Positions 33,301 through 43,200 of a stretch of DNA of 64,000 nucleotides are shown in pieces. The DNA comes from CAWJTV01 sp963845695. Its GTDB lineage: Bacteria > Planctomycetota > Planctomycetia > Isosphaerales > Isosphaeraceae. Below the pieces are notes generated by a model, which was not told where the DNA came from, made no database searches, and saw only the letters and a list, made by a program, of their open reading frames with translations. The position numbers and the translations under genes are program-made. The stretch covers positions 124,001-188,000 of the forward strand of contig CAWJTQ010000017.1 in NCBI GenBank assembly GCA_963845695.1, written 5' to 3'. The stretch's first letter is position 1. Each line of letters opens with the position of its first letter.

Positions 33301-34098
33301 GGTCGTGCAACGATCGTACCGGGGCACTTCCTTGAAGTTATAGTTAATCGTCAGCTCCGGCAAACTGATCTGCTGAATCTTGGTCGGCGGCATCAAGTCG
33401 ATTCCGGGCAGACCGCGCATGAAGGCCATCAGATTGCTGAAGAACCCGGTTCCGCCGTAGAGCGCATCCTTCTGATCGATCGTCCGCGCGACGTTATCGG
33501 CCTCGCGCGTCAACTTCTTCTTGTCCTCTTCCAGCTGGTCCACAAAGCCCAGGAGCGTCTCCTTCCGATCCTTCGACACTTTCAAATCGCTCTGGGCCGA
33601 CTCCAGTTTCTTGGAGAGTACGTTCAGCTCCTCTTCCGTCTTGAGGACAACGCTGGTCAGATACGTCCGCGCCTCGTGTTCCTCGTTACGGTCGACCATC
33701 CCGTCGTACAAGCTACGCTTGCTGTCGAGCTCGGCCTTCTTGAACCGCTTCTGCATATCGAGCAGATCGACCGTACCGCCGAGCTTATCGAGCTCCTTGT
33801 CGAGCGCGCTGATCTCGGCGGCCCGCGCCTCGGACCCGGCCTTGGCTTGCTCGATTTTCTCGTCGAGGTCCGCGAGCTGGGCCGAGTACTTGGCTTTCTG
33901 CTCCTGGAGCTTCTCATCCTTGGCCGCCTCGAGTTTGGCGCGCTCGACCGACTGGAACTCCCGTTGAACCTCCTTCCAGGGGCGGAGATGGTCAGCCATG
34001 ACCATCCAAACGGTCACGAGCAGCATCGCGATCGACGAGATCGCGAAGACCAGGTGGAGGATCGGCTGGGGCCGATAGGTTTCCTCGGTAGCCGGCAT
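30353..34098 (-). CDS. octaheme c-type cytochrome with N-terminal coiled coil, two apparent frameshifts
   Basis: Reconstructed as about 1247 residues; ATG at 34098 has AGGA upstream. One membrane anchor (LHLVFAISSIAMLLVTVWMVM) is followed by ~180 residues of coiled coil (roughly 45-225). Eight heme-c motifs follow: CTTCH (~264), CTICH (~328), CVKCH (~383), CTGCH (~408), CMACH (~524), CFGCH (~721), CTGCH (~874) and CLQCH (~1129). Conserved cytochrome-c segments such as GPDLSEEPQVGPNLSHVGSKV and SRMPRFYGL are present. Breaks near 31040 and 30527 (one extra base each) explain why the last heme and the C-terminus (AIPVPKSFENQPIAMVRAVRD) appear in other frames. The cluster position argues that it is the c-type electron acceptor of the Rieske/cytochrome b complex. 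Confidence 0.88.
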
Positions 34099-34212
34099 GG
34101 TCGTCGGTCCTACTTCGTGTGACGAGTGGCTATGCAAAAACAAGATGATCGGAACGGCTTACAGACTGGCGCTACTACACTACAGCGGCTAACGCTTGGA
34201 TCGCAGACGACT

Positions 34213-34289
34213 GATACGAGCCCGCGTCGCCAGCGCATAAATCGATCGTCCCGGCTGGAATCCATTCGCTGGCGGTTCGGGCTCGTATC
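34213..34289. repeat. REP-like palindrome, type 1 (second copy)
   Basis: Arms 34213-34235 and 34267-34289 pair over 23 bases with three mismatches around a 31-base loop. The outer sequence GATACGAGCCCG/CGGGCTCGTATC matches the palindrome at 30235-30305. It sits between the subunit-IV-like gene and the multiheme cytochrome gene of the same cluster. Confidence 0.85.
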
Positions 34290-34331
34290 GGTTCCCGGCA
34301 GTCATTGCGCACGCAACCCATGAGTCAGGCT

Positions 34332-35924
34332 CTAGATATTGAAGAACCACTCAGGAATCGCCACCAGGTATTTCAGGTTGAGGGTCCATCGAAACACCAT
34401 CTTGATCGGCAAGGCGGCCATGAACAACATCAGTACGGCCAGAGTCATGTAGCGAAGCATGCCGGCCTTCTCGGCGTAGCGACGGAAGAACAGGCGATAC
34501 ATCAGGTAGGGCACGAGCGTGAAATACGCCAGGCACAAGACGATCCCCGGCAGTTCGCGGAGGAAGATGTTCTCGGGCTTGGTCTTGCCGAAAAGCTGGA
34601 TCCAGATGATCTCCGAGAGGTTGACGTTGTTCAGCGGGATCAGCTTGTGGAGGTCCCAGTATTCGTAAGGCCCGAAGAAGTTCCAGTTCGGGCCGCGGAG
34701 GAACGTGCCCAGGAGGATGAGCACCACCCACAGGACCACGAATCCATACTGAAACGTGTTATAGGCGAATTTCCGTTCGTTGTAAGAGTAGTAGCCGTTG
34801 CCGGCCTTGTTGGTATCGATGTAAGGGATGGCCATGAGACCGACGATGATCAAGCTGGGCAACACCACCCCGGCCATCCAGGGATCGAAGTAGACCAGCA
34901 TTTCCTGGAGGCCCAGGAAGTACCAGGGCGCCTTGGACGGATTCGGCGCGACGGTCGAGCTGGCCGGTTGCTCCAGCGGAGCCTGGAGCACGATCCCCCA
35001 GGCGACGAGCACGATGGTCAGAATCACCATGCAGATCAGCTCGGTATAGACCAGGTCCGGCCACGTCAATGTCTTGTCGGGCTCGAGGTCTTCCAGTGTC
35101 GGCAGTCCCTGCGCGAGTCGGGCATCGTTGATCACGGCGCGGCGGAGGGCGAACCAGAAGAACCCGGCGACGAGAATGAGCAGGCCGACGATCGGCACAT
35201 TATCGGGCTTGGTGACGATGTCCCGGAAGTCGTAGTCGGTCATGCTCATCCCGAAGTAGAGCAGGAACAGGTTGACGAGCGACCAGGCCACCAGACCGTT
35301 GGAGAGGAACCGCCGGTATCGGATGGCGGCGATGAAGGCGATTGTCGCGCCCACGAAGAACGTGGTCGGGCCGGCGATGGCGTCGACCGCGTCGCGCATG
35401 AGCTGCGGCATGTAGACTTCGTGGCCGAGGATATAGACAATGCCGATGCTCTGGAAGACCACGGCCATGAAGCCCCAGATCAGCGTCCAGAGGGTCCGGT
35501 TGATGGGCCCTCCGATCCCGACCGCCGGGTGGTGCTCATCGAGGCTGGGAGGTTGCGTCGGGTCTCCCTCACCATGACCGTGCTCGTGCGCCTCGGCGAA
35601 GTGGGCCGCATCGGCGCCGGCCATGATGGCCAGTACGGTGTTGGCCAGGGCGCAGAGTCCGTACGCCGCACCCAGAGCACCCGGCAGGTGTTCCCGAAAC
35701 AGGATCACCAGGAAGGCCAAACTATAGGTACCGAAGAACAGGTTCGTCAGCCAGCCCGGCATTCGCCGGGTCTTCGGTCTCAGGCCGACCCGCGAGGCCC
35801 CCTCGGAGACCATCTCGCCGTAGGCCACATACGCCGCGGCGGCCGCGTTGAGCACGGCGGCCAGCAGGTAGTACCACGCCAGCCCACCCATCACCGCCGG
35901 AGTCAGATCTTCGTGTGGATTCAT
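34332..35924 (-). CDS. cytochrome b6f subunit-IV-like / cytochrome b C-terminal membrane protein with extra N-terminal helices
   Basis: 530 residues, far longer than subunit IV (~160). About ten membrane helices are apparent. The first half (WYYLLAAVLNAAAAAYVAYG, LWTLIWGFMAVVFQSIGIVY, FFVGATIAFIAAIRY) has no clear cytochrome b homology. It includes a His-rich loop (HFAEAHEHGHGEGD). The second half carries the Qo-site region NPSKAPWYFLGLQEMLVYFD, with APWY in place of the usual PEWY, followed by PSLIIVGLMAIPYID, as in subunit IV. Lies between the b6-like gene (137 bases upstream) and the octaheme gene. Expected to bind quinol at the positive side of the membrane with the Rieske protein. Frame intact. 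Confidence 0.88.
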   Translation of the reverse strand: MNPHEDLTPAVMGGLAWYYLLAAVLNAAAAAYVAYGEMVSEGASRVGLRPKTRRMPGWLTNLFFGTYSLAFLVILFREHLPGALGAAYGLCALANTVLAIMAGADAAHFAEAHEHGHGEGDPTQPPSLDEHHPAVGIGGPINRTLWTLIWGFMAVVFQSIGIVYILGHEVYMPQLMRDAVDAIAGPTTFFVGATIAFIAAIRYRRFLSNGLVAWSLVNLFLLYFGMSMTDYDFRDIVTKPDNVPIVGLLILVAGFFWFALRRAVINDARLAQGLPTLEDLEPDKTLTWPDLVYTELICMVILTIVLVAWGIVLQAPLEQPASSTVAPNPSKAPWYFLGLQEMLVYFDPWMAGVVLPSLIIVGLMAIPYIDTNKAGNGYYSYNERKFAYNTFQYGFVVLWVVLILLGTFLRGPNWNFFGPYEYWDLHKLIPLNNVNLSEIIWIQLFGKTKPENIFLRELPGIVLCLAYFTLVPYLMYRLFFRRYAEKAGMLRYMTLAVLMLFMAALPIKMVFRWTLNLKYLVAIPEWFFNI

Positions 35925-36061
35925 GGTCTAGTGGCTAAGAGCTAGGGGCTGATGGCTGAAAAAAAACGGCTTCTTCCCATGACGAGTGCGGCCACGATCG
36001 CCTTGCGATCTGATCGGGCCAGCCATCGACCGGCCCGAACGACCCATGCTGGTACTGACGG

Positions 36062-36841
36062 CTAGAGCGGAGGTGGGCCGCTGATCCCACCATCCTTACG
36101 CACCCGCCAGAAATGGATCATGATCAAGAGAGCGGCCGCCAGGGGGATCGCCACGCAGTGCAACACGTAGAAACGGTTCAGGGTCATCTCGCCGATGGTC
36201 CGTCCGCCGATCAAGGCGAACTTGGCATCGGAGCCCGACGTGATCAGGTTCACGCCGTTGAGGCTCAACAGTTTTGATCCTGGGCCCTCGACCCCCAGAC
36301 CGGGCGTGGCCCGCGCCATGTTTGAGCCGACGGTGATCGCCCAGATCGCCAACTGGTCCCAGGGCAGCAGGTAGCCGGTGAACGACAAGAGAAGCGTCAG
36401 GACCAGGAGGATCACGCCGACGCCCCAGTTGAATTCCCGAGGCGGCTTGTAGCTTCCCGTCAAGAACACCCGGTACATGTGCAGCCAGACCGCGATGACC
36501 ATGGCGTGGGCGCCCCAACGATGAATCTCGCGCATGATGCCCAGGGTTGTCACGTCGCGCAAGGCCAGGATGTCGTTGTAGGCGTGCTCCAGCGTCGGTC
36601 GGTAGTAGAACATCAGCAGGACGCCGGTGATCACCTCGACGATGAACAGAAAGAAGGTCGTACCGCCCATACACCAGGTGTAGCTGAGGGCGATCCCCTG
36701 CTTCCTCACGCTCACCGGATGGAGATGCAGGAAGAAATTGGTCAACATCACCACCACGCGATTGCGCCGATCGGTCGGCATGGGATGGCGGAAGACGCTC
36801 TTCCAGAGCTGGGTCTCGGCAATTTTATCCAGGATCGGCAT
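36062..36841 (-). CDS. cytochrome b6-like subunit (cytochrome b N-terminal domain)
   Basis: 259 residues, the size of PetB, so cytochrome b is split as in b6f complexes. Heme b ligands are seen in helix B as His107 (REIHRWGAH) and His121 (VWLHMYRVF). Those of helix D are His228 (YVLHCVAIP) and His243 (IMIHFWRVRKDGG). The 15-residue step in helix D is the b6-type spacing; mitochondrial-type b has 14. Cys57 in YTWCMGG aligns with the cysteine of b6 that binds heme ci (YCLGG). The segment TGYLLPWDQLAIWA is typical for the cd helix. Quinol oxidation/reduction subunit of a Rieske/cytochrome b complex, in the cytoplasmic membrane. Frame intact. Confidence 0.95.
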   Translation of the reverse strand: MPILDKIAETQLWKSVFRHPMPTDRRNRVVVMLTNFFLHLHPVSVRKQGIALSYTWCMGGTTFFLFIVEVITGVLLMFYYRPTLEHAYNDILALRDVTTLGIMREIHRWGAHAMVIAVWLHMYRVFLTGSYKPPREFNWGVGVILLVLTLLLSFTGYLLPWDQLAIWAITVGSNMARATPGLGVEGPGSKLLSLNGVNLITSGSDAKFALIGGRTIGEMTLNRFYVLHCVAIPLAAALLIMIHFWRVRKDGGISGPPPL

Positions 36842-37022
36842 GGGGCGCTCTCACACACAGGCTAGTGGCTGGTGGATACTACCGACTGTGAACAGACAAC
36901 GACCTCGTGTCATCGGGGCTGTGGGCGATGGACTCATCGAATCGGAACATCTGGCTGCTGAGTCGGATCGAAGCCCGGCCCTTTTTTCGACACGAGCAAC
37001 CAGCCACTCGCCACGACGAGTT

Positions 37023-38257
37023 TCAGGCCGGAATGTAGCTATCCGGATCGGACCATTGCCCCAGCTCTTGCTGAAACTTCTGGCTCTTGTTGACCATGAG
37101 CTGGCCGTCGTCCGCGACCGCGACCTTGAACCGCTCGAGAGGCCGGGCGCGGGTCCCTCGAAGTTGATCCCGGAGATATAGAAGCCGCTGCCGTGGCACG
37201 GACACTTGAACTTCTGCTCGCTGGCCAGCCAGTTGGGCGGGCAGCCCAGGTGGGTACAGACTGACTGAATGATGTAGATGATGTCCTGGCCGTTGTATCG
37301 CGTGGAGCGGACGACCCAGAAACCCCAATCCGCCTTGAATCGATCGCTGACCGACTCGGGATCGTAATTCGAGGGGAGTCCGATCTTGATGGTGCTGGGC
37401 GGTTCGGCGAGGACATTGGGGAACATGAACCGAACGGTCATGGTCGTCATGGCGACCACACCGGCGGTGAAAGTGGTCCAGGCGATGGCGATCCAGGACA
37501 TGAACAAGCTGCCGAGAACGAAACCGCGGCGGTTGACGCCGACGGCCGGTGCCGATCGGCCGGAAGCACCCGCGGCGGCCAGCTCACGGCCAGGCCGGGG
37601 CGGGACCGTCTGAGGTTTGGCTGCCGTGGGCTTGGCCTTGGGCGGTGCCGCGGCGGCCTTGGCGGCCAGTTCTTCCTTCGCTCGCTTGGCGGCGGCCTGA
37701 CGGGCGGCCTCGGCCAGGTCCTTGGGGTCGGTGATTTTATCAAGGGGTGGAAGCGTGCGTACTGCCGCCGCTTTGGCGGCCGGGGCCGCCGCGGCCTTGG
37801 CCGCCGCGGGTTTGGCGGCGGGGGCTGCCGCTGCGGGTGTGGCCCCGCCGCGGGCCGCGGCCAGCTTTTCGGCCAGGGTCATCGGACGGCCCAGAGCCGC
37901 GGCCGGGGCGGGCACCGCCTTGGGCGCCTCGGCTAGAGCCGGCGCCTCGGTTTCCTCCGCCGCCACGGGCGTCGCCGGCGTGGCTGCGGCAGGTTGCACG
38001 GCGCCACCAGCTCGAGCGGCCGCTAGCTTCTCCTTGAGCGTCAGAGGACGGCCCAATGCCGCCGCCGACGGGACATTAGCGGCTGGCGCCGGACGAGCCG
38101 CCGGCGCAGCGGCGCTCTTGGCCGACACATCCTCGCCTGGCGATTCGGCTTCGACGGCTTCCGGCTCAGGGGTTGCGGCGGCCTCTTCCGTCGGCTGAGC
38201 GGCACCCCCTTTTCGTGCCGCTTCCAGAATCTCTTTGACACTCGGACGTTTTGCCAT
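37023..38257 (-). CDS. Rieske iron-sulfur subunit with long Ala/Pro-rich N-terminal extension, apparent frameshift
   Basis: Reconstructed as 411 residues. The first ~235 are Ala/Pro/Lys-rich and contain three copies of a motif, SVKEILEAARKGGA, LTLKEKLAAARAGGA and MTLAEKLAAARGGA. Then comes a twin-arginine-type anchor (VNRRGFVLGSLFMSWIAIAW) and the soluble Rieske domain with both cluster-binding boxes, CTHLGC and CPCHGSGF. The frame breaks near 37152; restoring one C in CCC gives GPAPRPLERFKVAVADDGQL and the proper end KFQQELGQWSDPDSYIPA at 37023. Usual Rieske proteins are ~150-200 residues, so the extension is unusual. First gene of the respiratory cluster; 181 bases upstream of the b6-like gene. 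Confidence 0.92.
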
Positions 38258-38739
38258 CGTTCGGCCCCAGCCTCCCCAGTGAACGGAACCCTCGCCTCGC
38301 GTCGGGTTACTACGGGATCGGCCCTCCCGGTGATCCTCATCCCGCCCTCAGCGAGCAGGGTATCCCCAGGAACGCCCTTGTCAGAAGCAAAGTCGGTGCC
38401 AGTCGGCGGTGTCGGAAACTCAGGCCCTAAGTCGCTCTCGGATTATGGGTTACGAATCACGCTCCGCTTCACGAGAGCTCAGTGGTTCTCAGCTTCGGGA
38501 AAACGGCTTGGGGGACTTCCCGAATTCTGGAACAGGCCCGCGCCCCTGAGAAGTCTGCCGGTTTGGTGTCGGCTCGACCAGGGGCTGCTGGTTCCCCGAA
38601 GGACCGGCATGTTGTCCGATCACGACGATCGCATAGCCTAACAGGCTCCGCTTCGCCGGGCAACATGCTGGTGCGTTTGTTCGGGAGCGACTCTCAAGAC
38701 GCGAAGACGACGTCCTGTACGGCGACCGGGCCGGTCGAC
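38258..38739. other. 482-base intergenic region, nothing recognised
   Basis: Separates the DUF1501 gene stop from the Rieske start and should contain the promoter of the respiratory cluster. I find no convincing promoter boxes, hairpin with T-run, or small gene with a ribosome binding site. Confidence 0.4.
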
Positions 38740-40167
38740 TCAGGCGAGGATCTTGGTGATGACTTCGCCATGGACGTCGGTCAGTCTCCGCTGGATGCCG
38801 TTGTGATAGTACGTGAGCCGCTTGTGATCGATCCCGAGGAGACGGAGGATGGTGGCGTGGAAGTCATAGATGGAGACCGGGTCCTCGGCGACCTGGTAGC
38901 CGACCTCGTCCGTGGCACCGAGGGAGAAGCCCGGCTTGAGGCCTGCGCCGGCCATCCAGCACGTGAAGGCGAGTTGATGATGGTCTCGTCCCTTGCCGCC
39001 GATCCCTTCGGTGAAGGGCGTGCGGCCGAACTCGGTGGTCCAAACCACGAGCGTCTCTTCGAGCATTCCCCGTTGCTTCAGATCCTTCAGCAAGGCCGCG
39101 ACCGGTTGGTCCAGGCTCACCGCCTGCTTGGAATGGTTCTCGACGACATTCTCGTGTGCGTCCCAGTTGATCCGGGGCGAGCCAAAGGCACCGCCGTGGT
39201 AGAGCTGAACGAATCGGACGCCTCGCTCGAGGAGACGGCGCGCCAGGAGACAGTTCCGGCCGAATCCCGCCGTCTCGGGTTGGTCCAGGCCATACAGGGC
39301 GCGGATCGAGCGGGGCTCGGCGTCGAACCCGACGGCCTCGGGGATGCTCGCCTGCATCCGACCGGCCAGCTCGTAGGATCGGATCCGCGCCGACAGTGCC
39401 GAGTCGCCGGGATTGGCCTCGAGGAATTCCCGGTTCATGGCCTCGAGCACAGCCAGGCTGCTCTGCCGATGCTTCGGCGACACGCTCGCGGGTGGATACA
39501 GGTCAACGATCGGTTCGCCCGATGTGCGGAATGCGACGCCTTGGTGGGTAGCCGGCAAGAAGCCCGAGGTCCAGTTGATCGAACCTCCGGCCGGAAGACC
39601 GCGAGGGTCGGGCAGAACCACGAAGGTCGGCAAATCCTGGTTCTCCGACCCCAAACCATACGATAGCCAGGCTCCCAGGCACGGAAAGCCGTTGATGGTG
39701 AAGCCCGAATTCATCTGGAACGTCGCCGGCGTGTGGTTCGAGCTCTTGGCCACCATCGATCGGATCACCGTGAGATCGTCGACGCACTCAGCCAGGTGCG
39801 GCAGCAGGCTGCTGACCCACTGGCCGCTCTCACCGTGACGTCGGAATCGAAAGGGGCTTTTCATCAGCCTGCCGGGCCTGCCGAAGAAGGTTTCAACCTT
39901 CCCCTTGCCGGTCAGCTCCCGACCGTCCAGCCGTTCCACTTCGGGCTTGTGATCGAATGTGTCAATGTGGCTGACCCCGCCACACGCAAAGATCTGTACA
40001 ACCCGCTTGACTCGAGGTGGGAAATGGCGAATCGACTCGTCATTCGCTTGGGCCTCCTGGCTCAGCATCCAGGCCAGGGAGACCGCCCCGAGGCCAGCGC
40101 CCGCATCGCGAAGAAAGTGCCTACGGGATAAGGACGAGGAGCCTGATCGAGGGACTGGATTGATCAT
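38740..40167 (-). CDS. DUF1501 Tat-exported protein
   Basis: 475 residues. A twin-arginine signal is at the N-terminus (SLSRRHFLRDAGAGLGAVSLAW). DUF1501 landmarks follow: VKRVVQIFACGGVSHIDTFDHKPE, FRRHGESGQWVSSLLPHLA, TVIRSMVAKSSNHTPATFQMNSG, ARRLLERGVRFVQLYHGGAFG, DWDAHENVVENH-type segment (NWDAHENV), TLVVWTTEFGRTPFTEG, GRDHHQLAFTCWMAGAGLKPG. The fold is sulfatase/alkaline-phosphatase-like. In planctomycetes these genes usually pair with DUF1549/DUF1553 genes and are very abundant; the substrate is unknown. Here the nearest DUF1549/1553 gene is 7 kb away. Frame intact; gene ends only 49 bases after the kinase gene's stop. Confidence 0.93.
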   Translation of the reverse strand: MINPVPRSGSSSLSRRHFLRDAGAGLGAVSLAWMLSQEAQANDESIRHFPPRVKRVVQIFACGGVSHIDTFDHKPEVERLDGRELTGKGKVETFFGRPGRLMKSPFRFRRHGESGQWVSSLLPHLAECVDDLTVIRSMVAKSSNHTPATFQMNSGFTINGFPCLGAWLSYGLGSENQDLPTFVVLPDPRGLPAGGSINWTSGFLPATHQGVAFRTSGEPIVDLYPPASVSPKHRQSSLAVLEAMNREFLEANPGDSALSARIRSYELAGRMQASIPEAVGFDAEPRSIRALYGLDQPETAGFGRNCLLARRLLERGVRFVQLYHGGAFGSPRINWDAHENVVENHSKQAVSLDQPVAALLKDLKQRGMLEETLVVWTTEFGRTPFTEGIGGKGRDHHQLAFTCWMAGAGLKPGFSLGATDEVGYQVAEDPVSIYDFHATILRLLGIDHKRLTYYHNGIQRRLTDVHGEVITKILA

Positions 40168-40216
40168 GGTGCTCGACCGCTCCGTCCTACCGAAGAAGAG
40201 GATGACGCATCACTGC

Positions 40217-43200
40217 TTAATGATTGTCCCGGATTCTCCGATCTTTCGCAATCGCACCAGAGGCGCCGCAGGCTGAAGGCGCCCCGGCCAATCGGTGAAC
40301 CAGTCGGTCCACCGAGCCTTCGGCGGCGAGGGACCATCCGCCCAGAAGTCGCAAGGTCAGCCCTACGACCCTTGGGAGCCGGTCCGCGCGAGCGGGGAGG
40401 CAGGCGAGGTACTCCAACGTTGCCTGAGCGAAGATCGCGGAGCCATCGGGCACCCGCTCGACGGCCCGCTCCAGGTCGGCCAGTGCGTTCTCCCACAAGC
40501 CGAGATGCCGAAGCGACCGGGCCCGACCGAGATAGGCACAGGCATTCTCGTGGTCGCTGGCCAGGGCAGCCGACCACGCCTCGACGGCCTCTTCGGTGTG
40601 ATGCAGGTCCATGAGCGCGCGGGCTCTCCACGCGTGCGCTGCACCCGCTGCGCCCTGAAAGAGGCGCGATCCAGCCAATGGAGGGCCTCGTCGGGATGGC
40701 CGGCCTCGATCGCCATCCGGCCGCGCAGTGATAGAAGGCTCGGGTCATCCCGGTCGCAGGCCAGGCCGCGCTCGACGTCGGCCTGGGCCCCTGATCGGTC
40801 GCCCGCGCGGAGCCGGACCTCGGCGCGGAGGGCATACGACACGACTGATGCTTCTCGATCGACGGCTCGATCAGCCTCCGAGGCCGCGTCGGCGTTTTCT
40901 CCCAAGGCGCTGAGCATCGCGGCAGAAGCACGGAGCGCCGCCGCGGCGGTCGGCCCCGCCGGATCCGTGGTGGCCGATCGGAGGCGATCGATCGCGGCGC
41001 GGAGGTCGGCCACGAGGGTCGGGCCGCCGACAGGCCAGTCGTCGATTGCATCGGGGTGTAGCAGACGATCGTCGATCGGACGACCCGCGACCAGTGCCAC
41101 GCGTGCCCAAATCCTCGCGTGACTCGGGCTGAGATCGAGCCGCAGAGCCTCCTCGGCATCAGCGTCGGCCTCGGCGGCTCGTCCCTGAGCAAGCCGGGCG
41201 AGCGCCCGGCTCGCCAGCCAATCGGAGCGGGTCTTGGGAGTGAGGTTCGCCGCCTGGCTCAAGAGTCGGGTGAAGTCCGCCTCGGCTTCGGCCGCCTGGC
41301 CCCGCCGCATCGCCAGCCGAGCGCGGGCTAGCCGAGCGGTCGAATCGGAGGGGTCCGTCTCCAGCAAGGCGTCGTACTCAGCCCGCGCCCGCCGCAGGGC
41401 GCCGGCCTCGGCGAAAAGCCGAGCCCGATCGAGCCGAGCGGCGCGTGCGAGTCGGCCCGAGGGGTCCGCCGCGATCGCTGCCTCGAAGTCGGTGCGGGCT
41501 CCCCAGATGTCGCCGACGGCCTGGCGGACCTTGCCCCGCTCGATCCGGAAACGAGCTCGATCCGCGGGCCGATCACCCGCAACCGCCACCGCCTGGTCCA
41601 GATCACGGAGGGCGAGAGTCCAGGCGCCCCGCCGAAAGGCGTAGAGGTGCGCACGGTTGAACCCGGCCCATGGGGTCGTGGGGCGCAGCGCCACTGCCGC
41701 CTCGTAATGCTGCAAGGCCAGCTCGACTTGTCCGTCCTGCTCGAGATGATAAGCGAATGCATACTGATGCCAGTAATTGTCCGGCTGAAGGAACCGGGCA
41801 CGCTCCAGCCAGGCGAGCGTCGCGCTCCGATCGTGCTGGAGGTTGGCAAGCAGACCCCACTGGAAACAGGCCCGCGCCGAGCTTTCGCGCGCGGCATCGA
41901 GGGGAAGCCCCGGCGGCTGCGCGAGCTCACCGATCTGCCAGCGCCACCAGTCGCGCAGGGTGATCCAGGGACCTCGGGGTTCGGCGAAGGTGAGGGCCCG
42001 ATCGCAGAAGCGGAGAGCACGACGGGCCATCTGCGGTTCGTTCCGATGGTCCGTCCCGACCGCAACGACCCAGAGGAATAGTAACTCGTTGACCTCCACG
42101 AGCAACCGATCGTGGCGGGCCGAGTCGAGCCGGCCCAGCTCGTCGCGATGCGACCAGGCTGAGTCGTCCAGGACGCCGAAGGGCTCCAGGGCGGCCTCCA
42201 GATCGCGGGACGCGGCTGCGCCGTCGCCGCCAAAGCCGAGCAGGTGAAAGCGCAGGGGGTCGGCCTGCTGGCTGAAGGCGTCAGCCTGGTCGCGGATGGC
42301 TCCGGTCGCGAGGGCCTCCTGGTGCCACTGCAATGCGACATGCCTCAGGTCGCGCAGCCCCGGCCGGCCCTTGGCCTGGTCGGCAGCCGTCTTGAACTGG
42401 ATCGCGGCCCTGGCGCAGTCTCCGAGGTCGAGCCATCCCCGGCCCAGGACGTACAGTTGACGCACTTCGGACTCGCGACGGACGCGATCGGCCTGCGTTT
42501 GGAACCAGGCGGCAGTGAATCCGATCACGATCGCGATGATCGGGACCGCGACTGCCATCCGCAGCCGGTTGCGACGGACCCAACCGGCCACCCGACTGGC
42601 CATCGGCTCGCGGCTGAATCGAAGCGGAGCGTCGTCGGCCACAGCTTGGAGGTCCACCGCCAGCTCAGCCGCCGTGTCGTACCGCTGAGCCGGGTCGGGA
42701 GCCAGACAACGGCGCAGGACGGCCTCGAAGGCCGCGGGAATCGATCGGACTCCCTCGCGGATTGCGGGCGGACCCGATCGCCGGTCTTCCAGATAGCGGA
42801 ACGGGGCTCCGGCGGCCGTTGGCGTCTCGGAAGTCTGACCGATTGGTGGGAAGCCGATGGCCTCCAGGAGAACCAGACCGAGAGAGTAGAGATCGGCGCG
42901 GTGATCGATCTGCCCGGCCTTGTGCTCGATCAATGCCTCAAGGTGCTCCGGGGCCATGTAGACGAGCGTGCCCCCGATCCGCTCGGACCTCGCCGACAAG
43001 TCCGACGGGTCGTGGGCCAGGTTGAAGTCCAGGAGCATGGGCAAGCCGTCCTCGGTGACGAGGACGTTGGACGGCTTGATGTCGCGGTGGAGCACGCCGC
43101 GCTGGTGCGCATGCTGCAACGCCTCGGCGAGTCGCGCGCCCCACCAGGCGATGGCCCTGGGGTATGTCCGCCGAGCCAGGGCGTTCCGTGCCGCCGACTG

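Noticed and set aside
31066..34122. A very long plus-strand open frame (over 1000 codons) opposite the octaheme cytochrome
   Set aside because: It runs antisense to a gene with eight heme motifs, has no domain I recognise and an Arg/Gly/Leu/Val-biased composition. High GC removes stops in the frame opposite a coding frame, which explains its length.
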